62,040 nt of DNA from CALFVT01 sp964513675 (GTDB lineage Bacteria; Pseudomonadota; Alphaproteobacteria; Caulobacterales; Maricaulaceae): positions 1 through 62,040 of the forward strand of contig CAZEOD010000012.1 of NCBI GenBank assembly GCA_964513675.1, read 5' to 3'. The first letter of the stretch is position 1. The number at the start of each line of letters is the position of its first letter. Below the pieces are notes generated by a model. That model was not told the origin of the DNA, made no database searches, and was given only the letters and a program-made list of their open reading frames with translations. The translations under genes were made by a program, and so were the position numbers. Shown piece by piece: positions 25,260-33,345 of the stretch.

Positions 25260-25691
25260 ATGTTTGACGATCTATATAATTCCGAGATTTTGACGCTGTC
25301 TGCGCAGCTTCAAGATAGCCGTTTGGACGGCGCTCATGGCTCTGCGCGTGAGCTGTCAAAGCTTTGCGGATCAGAGCTTGAGATTGATGTCAAAATGGAG
25401 GGCGGCATTGTATCGGATGTTGCGCTGCGAGTTCAGGCCTGCGCGCTCGGCCAATCAAGCGCAGCGATTTTGCAAAATGCGATTATCGGAGCCAAGCTAG
25501 GCGAGATCATCGCGGCGCGGGATGGTTTAAAAGCCATGTTAAAATCGGGAGGCGAGCCGCCAAATGGGCGCTTTGAAAAATTGGCCCTCCTCAGGGGCGT
25601 CGCTGATTATCCCGCGCGTCATATGTCGACGCTTTTAGCCTTTGAGGCGGCGGTTAAGGCTGTGCGGCAAGCTTTGAAGCAGCCGTGTTAA
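25260..25691 (+). CDS. NifU/IscU-like iron-sulfur scaffold family protein
   Basis: A 143-residue protein of the NifU N-terminal/IscU family, the version found next to yidD in alphaproteobacteria. Two of the three cluster-ligand cysteines are at the expected places (LCGSELEID and VQACALGQSSAAI); the third position reads ARHMSTLLAFEA and has no cysteine. The start at 25260 (MFDDLYNSEIL) matches the family better than the in-frame ATG at 25239; neither has an obvious ribosome site. It overlaps yidD by 7 bp. Whether it still assembles clusters is uncertain. Confidence 0.8.
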   Translation: MFDDLYNSEILTLSAQLQDSRLDGAHGSARELSKLCGSELEIDVKMEGGIVSDVALRVQACALGQSSAAILQNAIIGAKLGEIIAARDGLKAMLKSGGEPPNGRFEKLALLRGVADYPARHMSTLLAFEAAVKAVRQALKQPC

Positions 25692-26017
25692 TCAGGCGCG
25701 TGTTTTTATTGCCCATGCTGGCGGCGCTCTGGATTTACAGGGCGCTGCTATCACCGGCGCTTTATGCGCTGGGGGTGCGCTGCCGTCATGAACCGTCCTG
25801 TTCGGCCTATTCGCGTGAGGCGATTATGCGCCATGGGCCTTGGGCGGGCGGCTGGCTAACGCTTGCACGCTTACTCCGCTGTCAGCCTTTTGGCACAAGC
25901 GGGGTTGATAACGTGCCGGAAACTGTTACCAAGCCTGCGGCATGGGCACCGTGGCAATATGGTGTTTGGACATTGAGTAAAAAGGCAGATGAGCATGATC
26001 ACGATCACATTTCCTGA
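25685..26017 (+). CDS. yidD: Membrane protein insertion efficiency factor YidD
   Basis: A 110-residue YidD-family protein that assists YidC-dependent insertion. LIYRALLSP-like amphipathic helix (WIYRALLSPAL), RCRHEPSCSAYSREAI with the conserved cysteine, and GGWLTLARLLRCQPFG are the family signature. GTG start overlaps the NifU-like stop. It has a C-terminal extension ending in DEHDHDHIS that overlaps the first 29 bases of thrS in another frame, so the His/Asp-rich tail is probably a by-product of the overlap. Confidence 0.93.
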   Translation: MLIRRVFLLPMLAALWIYRALLSPALYALGVRCRHEPSCSAYSREAIMRHGPWAGGWLTLARLLRCQPFGTSGVDNVPETVTKPAAWAPWQYGVWTLSKKADEHDHDHIS

Positions 26018-27929
26018 CGGGGCGAGCCGCGAATATGACGCCGGCGTCACGGCCTTATCTGTGGCTAAATCCATCTCTTCCGGCCTTGCGAAAAAAGTTC
26101 TCGCGGCGAAGATAAATGGTGAGCTGCGCGATGCCAACCGCGCGATTGAAACCGATGCTAATATAGAGCTTATAACGGCGAAAGACCCGGAAGGGCTAGA
26201 GCTTATCCGCCATGATTGCGCTCATGTCTTGGCCGAAGCTGTGCAAGAGCTTTTCCCTGGCACGCAAGTTACCATTGGCCCGACAATCGAAAACGGGTTT
26301 TATTATGATTTCTACCGCGATGTTCCATTTTCCGAAGATGATTTCGCCAAGATCGAAAAGAAAATGGCCTTTATCATTAACCGCAATGATAAGTTTGAGC
26401 GCCTCGTCATGGCCCGAGATGAAGCGATTACATTATTCAAAGACATGGGCGAAACTTTCAAAGCTGAACTGATCGAAGATTTACCTGAAAGTGAAACGAT
26501 TACGGTTTATAAACAAGGCAAGTGGTTTGATTTATGCCGCGGCCCGCATTTGCCGAGTACAGGCAAGGTCGGTAAAGCGTTTAAACTTATGAAAGTTGCC
26601 GGTGCATATTGGCGCGGCGATAGCTCTAAAACGCAGCTACAACGGATTTACGGCACAGCTTGGGCGACGCAAGAAGATCTTGATGCGCATTTGAAAATGA
26701 TTGAAGAAGCCGAAGCGCGAGACCATCGCCGGTTGGGCCGTCAGTTGGGCCTCTTCCATTTTCAAGAAGAAGCGCAAGGGCAAGCCTTTTGGCATGCGCG
26801 CGGCTGGACGCTTTATCAACTTTTGATGCAATATATGCAGCGCCGTCAGCATGAATATGGCTATGAGGAAATTAAAACGCCGCAGCTAATGGACCGTAAG
26901 TTTTGGGAGGCTTCAGGCCATTGGGATAAGTACCGCGAGAATATGTTTGTCGCTGAAATTGCCGAAGAAGATAAAGTCCTATCTTTAAAGCCAATGAATT
27001 GCCCCTGCCATGTTCAGGTGTTTAATTTTGGACAAAAATCTTATCGTGATTTGCCGTTGCGCCTCGCAGAATTTGGCTCTTGTCATCGCTATGAGCCATC
27101 AGGCGCATTGCACGGCTTGATGCGCGTGCGAGCCTTTGTCCAAGATGATGGTCATATTTTTTGCGGCCAAGATCAAATTACCGATGAAGTGAAGCTCTTT
27201 ACGGAGTTGTTAAAATCCGTTTATGCTGACCTTGGCTTTGACGATGTTAAAGTGAAATTCTCAACGCGGCCAGAGATTCGCGTCGGCGCGGATGAGGTTT
27301 GGGATAATGCCGAAGCGGCTCTAGAAGAGGCCGCCCGCGCCTCGGGGCTTGATGTTGAACTCAATGAAGGCGACGGGGCGTTTTATGGCCCCAAGCTTGA
27401 TTTTGTCCTGCGCGACGCGATTGGGCGTGAGTGGCAAGCGGGCACAATACAGGCTGACTTCAATTTGCCAGAACGCCTTAATGCGAGCTACGTCGGGATG
27501 GATGATGCGAAACATGTGCCGGTTATGCTGCACCGCGCAGTCTTGGGTTCATTTGAGCGCTTCCTTGGTATTCTAATTGAAAATTATGCGGGCCGCTTTC
27601 CGCTATGGCTCTCACCGGTGCAGATCGTCATTGCGACGATTACATCCGAAGCCGATGATTATGCGGAATCTGTTGCGGAGAAAATGCGCGGCCTTGGGCT
27701 TCGTGTTGAAACCGATACGCGAAATGAGAAAATTAATTACAAAATTCGCGAACTTTCCGCTGACCGAAAAATCCCGGTCATTGCTGTCGTTGGCCGGCGA
27801 GAGGCTGAAGAGGGTAAGCTCGCCCTGCGCCGTCTTGGCTCGCAAAAGCAAGAGATCCTTAGTCTTGATGAGGCGCTATCTGTTTTAACCAATGAGGCGA
27901 CGCCGCCTGATTTGAAACGTAAAGCCTAA
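25989..27929 (+). CDS. thrS: Threonine-tRNA ligase
   Basis: Charges tRNA-Thr with threonine; 646 aa, class II synthetase. Domains in order: TGS (residues 1-62), the editing domain with RHDCAHVLAEA and the CRGPHLPSTG region, the catalytic core with LKPMNCPCHVQVF, CHRYEPSGALHGLMRVR (motif 2, zinc ligands C and H), and FERFLGILIE (motif 3), then the anticodon-binding domain with VVGRREAEEG. Start ATG 25989 or 25995 (both in frame). It overlaps the end of yidD, implying translational coupling. Confidence 0.97.
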   Translation: MSMITITFPDGASREYDAGVTALSVAKSISSGLAKKVLAAKINGELRDANRAIETDANIELITAKDPEGLELIRHDCAHVLAEAVQELFPGTQVTIGPTIENGFYYDFYRDVPFSEDDFAKIEKKMAFIINRNDKFERLVMARDEAITLFKDMGETFKAELIEDLPESETITVYKQGKWFDLCRGPHLPSTGKVGKAFKLMKVAGAYWRGDSSKTQLQRIYGTAWATQEDLDAHLKMIEEAEARDHRRLGRQLGLFHFQEEAQGQAFWHARGWTLYQLLMQYMQRRQHEYGYEEIKTPQLMDRKFWEASGHWDKYRENMFVAEIAEEDKVLSLKPMNCPCHVQVFNFGQKSYRDLPLRLAEFGSCHRYEPSGALHGLMRVRAFVQDDGHIFCGQDQITDEVKLFTELLKSVYADLGFDDVKVKFSTRPEIRVGADEVWDNAEAALEEAARASGLDVELNEGDGAFYGPKLDFVLRDAIGREWQAGTIQADFNLPERLNASYVGMDDAKHVPVMLHRAVLGSFERFLGILIENYAGRFPLWLSPVQIVIATITSEADDYAESVAEKMRGLGLRVETDTRNEKINYKIRELSADRKIPVIAVVGRREAEEGKLALRRLGSQKQEILSLDEALSVLTNEATPPDLKRKA

Positions 27930-27937
27930 GCGCAGAT

Positions 27938-29185
27938 ATGGCGGACCAGTCTTTCTTACTGGCAAATAAGTTTTCTGTCATGCCGAGCCGCATAAATGCG
28001 GGCATTTTTGTCTTTTTTATGATCTTAGTGCCTGTCTTCTCACATGCTGGAGGCTTGGGCATGGCGCCGCTCGCAGCCATTATTGGCGGGGCGGCGTGGT
28101 TAACGGGATCCTTAAGGCCGCTTAAAAGACCGCCGCTTTATATGTGGGTATTATTTGCGTTTCTGGTATGGGCGGGAATCACAAGTCTTTGGAGCCCGTA
28201 TAAGTCCGGCGATTTTTTAAATAATCCGGTTAAACTTTTACTGGGGGTTGGGTTATTTTTAGGCTGTATAGATGCCGCGCGGCGCAGCCGTGAAATCTTA
28301 CCCGTTATTTTACCGCATATTTTTATAGCGGTAAATGTGTTTGCTTGCGGCTTGATTATCTTGGACGGATTATCCAATTACGGGTTGACCTATATGGCAG
28401 ACCCGCTGCGAAGCGGTGAAAATATTATCCGTAAACAGGCTGATGTTGAAATGAATATTGGCCATTCTGTGACAGTTTTGCTGCTGTTTTTAGGGCCGGT
28501 TATGGCCCTGATGATGCAGCGTATTAGGCGCGGATGGCTGGCCGCGTTAATCTATGTTGCGGCCTTGCTATGGGCGGCGCAATTATCAGGATTAGCGGTT
28601 GGAACCTTGTCAGCGGTTATTGTTCTGTTCGCTTTGGTTTTATCCATTTTTGCCCCCCGTAAGGCGCTGAAATTGGCGATTGCTTTTGCCATATGCGCGG
28701 TCATGTTTGCCCCCTTAATTGGCGTTTTTAGCCGTCACCTACCGGCTGAATTTATATCGAATTTACCGCTCTCATGGGAGCACCGCGTAGCAATGTGGGA
28801 TTATACATCCAACCGAATATGGGAGGCCCCCTTGTTTGGGCATGGCTTTGATGCCGTTCGCAGTTTTGACGACACCATGACCTTAGGGCCGGCCAAGACC
28901 TGGCGTATTGTCTCTTTACATCCACATAATGCAGGGCTGCATATCTGGGTTGAAACGGGCGTGATTGGTGTGATCTTATGCTGTTCTGCGATATTTTTGA
29001 TTGGCCGCAGCCTTATGCCGCTGGCCGCGCGCTCAACCGCTTTTGCCATGGGCGCAACAGGGCTTATCGTTGCCGCCACGATTATCTCCTCGGTAACATA
29101 TGGCGTGTGGCAAGATTGGTGGTGGGCGAGTATTATTTTTGCGGGCGCTATGCTGAATATTTTGAGTTATAAACTTGCAGCGTGA
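27938..29185 (+). CDS. O-antigen ligase/polymerase-like membrane protein
   Basis: A 415-residue protein with about eleven hydrophobic helices, Wzy_C/WaaL family. The diagnostic periplasmic segment is SLHPHNAGLHIWVETG (about residues 326-341), matching the HPHN-x-x-L-x-x-W-x-E-x-G pattern of O-antigen ligases. HGFDAVRSFD precedes it as the usual G-H/F-G-xG segment. It follows thrS by 8 bp and leads into a glycosyltransferase gene, so it probably joins or polymerises cell-surface glycan on the periplasmic side of the inner membrane. Substrate unknown. Confidence 0.85.
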   Translation: MADQSFLLANKFSVMPSRINAGIFVFFMILVPVFSHAGGLGMAPLAAIIGGAAWLTGSLRPLKRPPLYMWVLFAFLVWAGITSLWSPYKSGDFLNNPVKLLLGVGLFLGCIDAARRSREILPVILPHIFIAVNVFACGLIILDGLSNYGLTYMADPLRSGENIIRKQADVEMNIGHSVTVLLLFLGPVMALMMQRIRRGWLAALIYVAALLWAAQLSGLAVGTLSAVIVLFALVLSIFAPRKALKLAIAFAICAVMFAPLIGVFSRHLPAEFISNLPLSWEHRVAMWDYTSNRIWEAPLFGHGFDAVRSFDDTMTLGPAKTWRIVSLHPHNAGLHIWVETGVIGVILCCSAIFLIGRSLMPLAARSTAFAMGATGLIVAATIISSVTYGVWQDWWWASIIFAGAMLNILSYKLAA

Positions 29186-29325
29186 AATTTTACTGCCATA
29201 TCTATATTTTATTGAACATAACTCTGCCTTAAAGCGACTGTTATTTATCAAAGAGCTAGCTTTACTTTTATAGTATCTCTCTGCATTAATATTTACGGGG
29301 CTAGGGGACGCCTTAAGGAGCACAC

Positions 29326-30234
29326 ATGTTAGCGGAGATTATCTCCTTTCCGAAAGATAGCCTTAAACCTCGCATTAGCGTTATCATGGTAAGTTATATG
29401 ACAGGCCCTGCGCTTTTCGAGGCGATTATGGCTGTTATGGACGATCATGATATTATTGAGCTTATCCTCGTCGATAATGGTAATGATGTTCAGACCCGCC
29501 TTAAGCTAGGTGAATTACAACAGCGCTATGATCGGCTGCGTTTGATTCAAGGACATGGTAATATTGGATTTTCCAAAGCCAATAACCTCGGCGCGAGTTT
29601 TGCTAATGGGGAGTATTTACTCTTCTTAAATCCGGACGCTATTTTAATAGCAGGCACGCCGCAAAAATTAGTCGCTTGCGGGAGAAACTTGACGGCGCCC
29701 TGGGTCGTCGGCGCCATGCTGCGGCTAACAAATGGGAAAGAACAGCGCGGCGCTCGCCGTAAGATGCTGACGCCGTGGTCTGCTATTGTCAGTTTTTCAC
29801 CCCTGCATAAATTACCGATGTTCAAATCTATTCACCGCGAAAGCGATGTTGTTCCCGATCAGCCCGTCAATATTCCCGTTGTCAGCGGCGCTTGTATGAT
29901 GATGAACCGTGTCAGTTTTAACGCTATTGGCGGGTTTGATGAAGATTATTTCCTCCATGTCGAAGATATCGACCTGTGCCGCCGCGTCGGTGACGCGGGC
30001 GGGCAAGTCTTTTTTGTGCCGGATGCCGATGTCACTCATTATGGCTCAACAAGCCGCGTGCGTCACCGCACGGTGGAATGGGAAAAAACCAAAGGCTTTA
30101 TCACTTATTTCCGCAAACATGCGAAAACAAAACTAGGCCGAATAGGAGCTGGATTTGCGAGTCCCTTTATCGTTTTTGCCATTATGGGACGGGCATGGTG
30201 GATTGCGCTTCGGGCGTTTATTTTTGGCCGGTAA
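29326..30234 (+). CDS. GT2 glycosyltransferase, rhamnosyltransferase-like
   Basis: A 302-residue GT-A family 2 enzyme. ISVIMVSYMTG and LILVDNGN are the nucleotide-binding strands, NIGFSKANNLGA the N-G-F-x-x-x-N-N-x-G block, LLFLNPDAIL the metal-binding D-x-D variant, and GGFDEDYFLHVEDIDLCRRV the acceptor/catalytic ED-x-D segment typical of dTDP-rhamnosyl and related transferases. GGAG 7 bases before the ATG supports the start. A short C-terminal hydrophobic stretch may anchor it. It follows the O-antigen ligase-like gene, in line with surface glycan synthesis. Confidence 0.87.
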   Translation: MLAEIISFPKDSLKPRISVIMVSYMTGPALFEAIMAVMDDHDIIELILVDNGNDVQTRLKLGELQQRYDRLRLIQGHGNIGFSKANNLGASFANGEYLLFLNPDAILIAGTPQKLVACGRNLTAPWVVGAMLRLTNGKEQRGARRKMLTPWSAIVSFSPLHKLPMFKSIHRESDVVPDQPVNIPVVSGACMMMNRVSFNAIGGFDEDYFLHVEDIDLCRRVGDAGGQVFFVPDADVTHYGSTSRVRHRTVEWEKTKGFITYFRKHAKTKLGRIGAGFASPFIVFAIMGRAWWIALRAFIFGR

Positions 30235-30238
30235 GCGG

Positions 30239-31951
30239 TTATTGACACGCCGTGACGGATAATAAAGCCAGATCAACCTCATCGCCTTTTGAATAATTCA
30301 GGCCCGTCACCTCTTTGTAGTCTTTAAGGCATAACTGATTATATTCCGCCGTTGCTTTTAGCCATATAAGCCGCTTGGCGCTGTCTTTTTGTTTCATATC
30401 AATAATCCAGACCTGCCCTGACATATGCGGATATGCCGCGAGATTATCTGCGCTCTCGCCAAGAAGCACATTGCTGCCAAGATAATATATCAAGCTCGGT
30501 TCTGTGAAATGCGGCGAGCGGATCACCGGCCCGCCCTCACGCGGTAAGGCGATATTCATAACCTTAAGCTGCTCCATAATTCGCGGCGCGAGGCGTATTT
30601 CCGTTAGATTGGGCATAATCAGCCCATAAGTCGGAACCGATAGCCCCAAGCTTGTCACTATAAGGCCGATAAGGGCCGGCCGCATCTTGCCTTTGATTGT
30701 GAAAATTGTTGTCAGAAGGGCGCTAAGGGCCATGATGATGCCAAGCCCATAAACCCATATAGCGTCCGCGCCGTAAAAAGCGTCCGCGCCGGCTATAACG
30801 AAAATTAGGACAAGGGTGATAGCGAAGAATAAAACGGCCCCTATCTTGCGGGTCTTGCGAAAAAATCCGAGGCTTTCAATCGCAGATATAGCGCCGGCCA
30901 TTAATAGCGCAACCGCCGGGAAAAGCGGTAGATTATAATGCGGTAATTTTGTTGGAACGGCTTCTAATATGATCCAAAACGGAATAATCCAGCAGAGGAG
31001 CCAGCGGGCATCTGCCGCCGTTATAGCGCCGTCAATCTGTCCGCGAAGGGCGCGAAATCCATAAGATAAAGCGGCCAGAAAAAACAGCGCGGCTGGCCAG
31101 AAAGATATAAAAACGAGGGCGCTATAATATCCGGGATAGCCAAAATGGCTTTCTTGTCCGCCCGCTAATTTCGGCGCTAAATCCCCGCCAATCGCCGCCC
31201 CGTAAAAGGCGCCGCCCGTTTCTTTGCCAATCATGATAAACCAAGGCAGGGTTAAGATGCCAAAAATACATAGCCCTAAGGGGGTGATAAGCCGCGAGGC
31301 CCATTTTAAAGAAAGGCCAAGACGGCGCTCCCATAGGGTGGCCGTTATGACTGAAACTGCTAAAATAGCGGGTAATATCGGGCCTTTAACAATGACCGCA
31401 ACGCCGAGCGCCGTCCATAATATAAGCGCATAGCGCGGATGAACCCTGCGGTATTTATCCTGCCGCAGCCTTAAGATAGCGCCCATAACCCAAACGGATG
31501 CCGCGCAAAGGACAGCGTCTGTTTTGGCGTTATGACTTTCATAGATAAATAAAAGCGAGGTCGAGAGTAAAAGGGCGGCAATAAAGGCGCTGCGCCGATC
31601 AAAAAGCGATAATCCGGTCCAATAAAGGCCCAAAACAGCGATGATCCCCGCAATGACAGAGGGCAGGCGGTGGGCCCATATTTGACGGTCATCGGGGCTG
31701 CTAAAGAGTGTCAACATTGCGGCTTGCGCCCAATAAATGCCGGCCGGTTTTTTATGGCGGTCGCGGTCATGAAAGCGAATATTCACATAATCGCCGCTGT
31801 CATACATTTGCTGGCTAGCTTGCGCATAGCGGGCCTCATCGCGATCAATCACTTGCACTGAGGATAAGCCTGGCAGTGACCCTAAAAGCGTTATGACAAT
31901 CAAGCTGATAATCATGATAAAATGACGCGGATATTGAGCCTGAGTTTTCAT
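30239..31951 (-). CDS. ArnT-like GT39/GT83 lipid A or glycan transferase
   Basis: A 570-residue polytopic membrane protein of the ArnT/PMT family. The first periplasmic loop has VIDRDEARYAQASQQM, the DRDEARYA signature of ArnT-like enzymes, and HKKPAGIYWAQ follows; about twelve helices and a small C-terminal periplasmic domain complete it. It is divergent from a DPM1/ArnC-like GT2 gene, a natural donor-making partner. I chose the ATG at 31951 since the in-frame ATG at 31999 has no ribosome site and would overlap the divergent gene. A short internal duplication encodes GADAFYGADAIW. Which sugar is transferred is unknown. Confidence 0.88.
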   Translation of the reverse strand: MKTQAQYPRHFIMIISLIVITLLGSLPGLSSVQVIDRDEARYAQASQQMYDSGDYVNIRFHDRDRHKKPAGIYWAQAAMLTLFSSPDDRQIWAHRLPSVIAGIIAVLGLYWTGLSLFDRRSAFIAALLLSTSLLFIYESHNAKTDAVLCAASVWVMGAILRLRQDKYRRVHPRYALILWTALGVAVIVKGPILPAILAVSVITATLWERRLGLSLKWASRLITPLGLCIFGILTLPWFIMIGKETGGAFYGAAIGGDLAPKLAGGQESHFGYPGYYSALVFISFWPAALFFLAALSYGFRALRGQIDGAITAADARWLLCWIIPFWIILEAVPTKLPHYNLPLFPAVALLMAGAISAIESLGFFRKTRKIGAVLFFAITLVLIFVIAGADAFYGADAIWVYGLGIIMALSALLTTIFTIKGKMRPALIGLIVTSLGLSVPTYGLIMPNLTEIRLAPRIMEQLKVMNIALPREGGPVIRSPHFTEPSLIYYLGSNVLLGESADNLAAYPHMSGQVWIIDMKQKDSAKRLIWLKATAEYNQLCLKDYKEVTGLNYSKGDEVDLALLSVTACQ

Positions 31952-32060
31952 AGCCCGTTCACTATCGCAAACTGTTACATTTGTTGAGTGAAATATCATG
32001 GCGCTTCATTGCGAATATGCGGTGTCTATGCGAGAAAGCCTAGAAAGTGACATCTTTATT

Positions 32061-32795
32061 ATGGTTTATCGCCCACCTGAAATATCTGTTATCGTGCCCG
32101 TTTACAACGAGGCCGATAATGTTGCTAAATTAGCCTCTGAGATTAACGCGGCTTTATCGGGCCGTGCCTTTGAGATGATTTTCGTTGATGATGCGAGCAC
32201 GGATGACACGGCGGCGACCCTAACGGGGTTAAAGCTGGAATTTCCAGCGCTTCGCGTTATATCTCACCGCGCTAATGCAGGACAATCTCGGGCGCTGCGC
32301 TCTGGTATAAAGGCGGCTCATGCGCCCTTTATTGCGACATTAGACGGGGATGGACAGAATGATCCCGCCGATATTCCAGCGGTGTTTGAGCAGTTGATTC
32401 GTCAAGATGCGCCTGAAAATCTACAGCTTGTCGGGGGCCGCCGTGTTAACCGCCAAGATAGCATAGCTAAAAAGCTAGGCTCGAAAATAGGCAATGGCAT
32501 CCGGAAGCGGCTTTTGAAAGATCAAGCGGATGATACAGGCTGCGGGCTGAAAGTCTTCTCGCGGGAGGCCTTTTTAAACTTGCCGTTTTTCGACCATATC
32601 CACCGCTATATCCCGGCTTTGATGATACGCGAGGGCTATGAGATTGAATTTGCCGATGTTAACCACCGCCCACGCGAGCATGGTTCGTCGAAATATACGA
32701 ATTTTGGACGGTTGATTGTTTCGATCGCGGATCTGCGCGGCGTTATGTGGCTCAATCGCCGCGCGCGTAATCCCCAAGGCTGGGATGAGCTTTAA
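32061..32795 (+). CDS. DPM1/ArnC-like polyprenyl-phosphate glycosyltransferase
   Basis: A 244-residue GT2 enzyme that joins a nucleotide sugar to polyprenyl phosphate on the cytoplasmic side. ISVIVPVYNEADN, FVDDASTDDT, SHRANAGQSRALRSGI, LDGDGQNDPADIP and DDTGCGLKVFSR are the DPM1/YkcC-type blocks, and HRYIPALMIREGYE is the acceptor loop. Unlike ArnC it lacks C-terminal membrane helices. The start at 32061 matches the domain edge; in-frame ATGs at 31998 and 32028 exist. It is divergent from the ArnT-like gene and likely supplies its donor. Confidence 0.87.
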   Translation: MVYRPPEISVIVPVYNEADNVAKLASEINAALSGRAFEMIFVDDASTDDTAATLTGLKLEFPALRVISHRANAGQSRALRSGIKAAHAPFIATLDGDGQNDPADIPAVFEQLIRQDAPENLQLVGGRRVNRQDSIAKKLGSKIGNGIRKRLLKDQADDTGCGLKVFSREAFLNLPFFDHIHRYIPALMIREGYEIEFADVNHRPREHGSSKYTNFGRLIVSIADLRGVMWLNRRARNPQGWDEL

Positions 32796-32907
32796 TCACA
32801 TTTTCAAGCTGTTTTATTAACGTCTCATCAAGTATATATGTTTAGCTTTGATTAACCCTGTTATTCGGCAGGGCTGATATCAGGGATGAAACAGGGGCGA
32901 GGGCATT

Positions 32908-33342
32908 ATGAAAATATTCACAATTTTTCCGCTCTTAACGATCCCTGTGCTGATTTATAATTTTATGGCGTGGAGCGGCGCAGCCTTTGATGATGCGCAG
33001 GCCGTTAGAGACCGCTTGAATGAAGATTTTCTTTTCCTGCCCATGACCTCCGGCGCTGTATGGGTCATTACGCCCGGACATGCGCTAATTTGCGTGGGGC
33101 TTTTGACCTTATTTTTTGAACTGCTGAAATCAACTGGCATTGGGCGAGCAGCGATTATAAATCATGCCTTTTCTATGGTCTTATTTATCATCTGCCTGAT
33201 TGAGTTTTTAATGCTGAGCGCCTTTGCGACCTCTGTATTTTTTCTGATTACATTGATGTGCCTCTTGGATGTTATGGCAGGCTTTATTGTGACGCTTGCG
33301 GCGGCGCGGCGCGATATTGGCGTTGTTGGAGCCGGAGATTAA
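32908..33342 (+). CDS. Four-helix membrane protein, unknown function
   Basis: A 144-residue protein with hydrophobic helices at about 3-20, 52-75, 85-105 and 106-130. Loop 1 is acidic and reads AFDDAQAVRDRLNEDFLFLPMTSGAVWVITPGH in parts, a layout common in an unnamed alphaproteobacterial membrane family. No catalytic motif is visible. It ends 3 bp before the GTG start of the EAL-domain gene, so the two are likely co-transcribed; it might act as a membrane partner of that c-di-GMP enzyme, but this is inference from spacing only. Confidence 0.7.
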   Translation: MKIFTIFPLLTIPVLIYNFMAWSGAAFDDAQAVRDRLNEDFLFLPMTSGAVWVITPGHALICVGLLTLFFELLKSTGIGRAAIINHAFSMVLFIICLIEFLMLSAFATSVFFLITLMCLLDVMAGFIVTLAAARRDIGVVGAGD

Positions 33343-33345
33343 GCC

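Noticed and set aside
30766..30798. Tandem repeat in the ArnT-like gene
   Set aside because: It is an in-frame 18-bp-offset similarity coding for GADAF/GADAI; too short and too far from the stop codon to belong with the 3'-end duplications.
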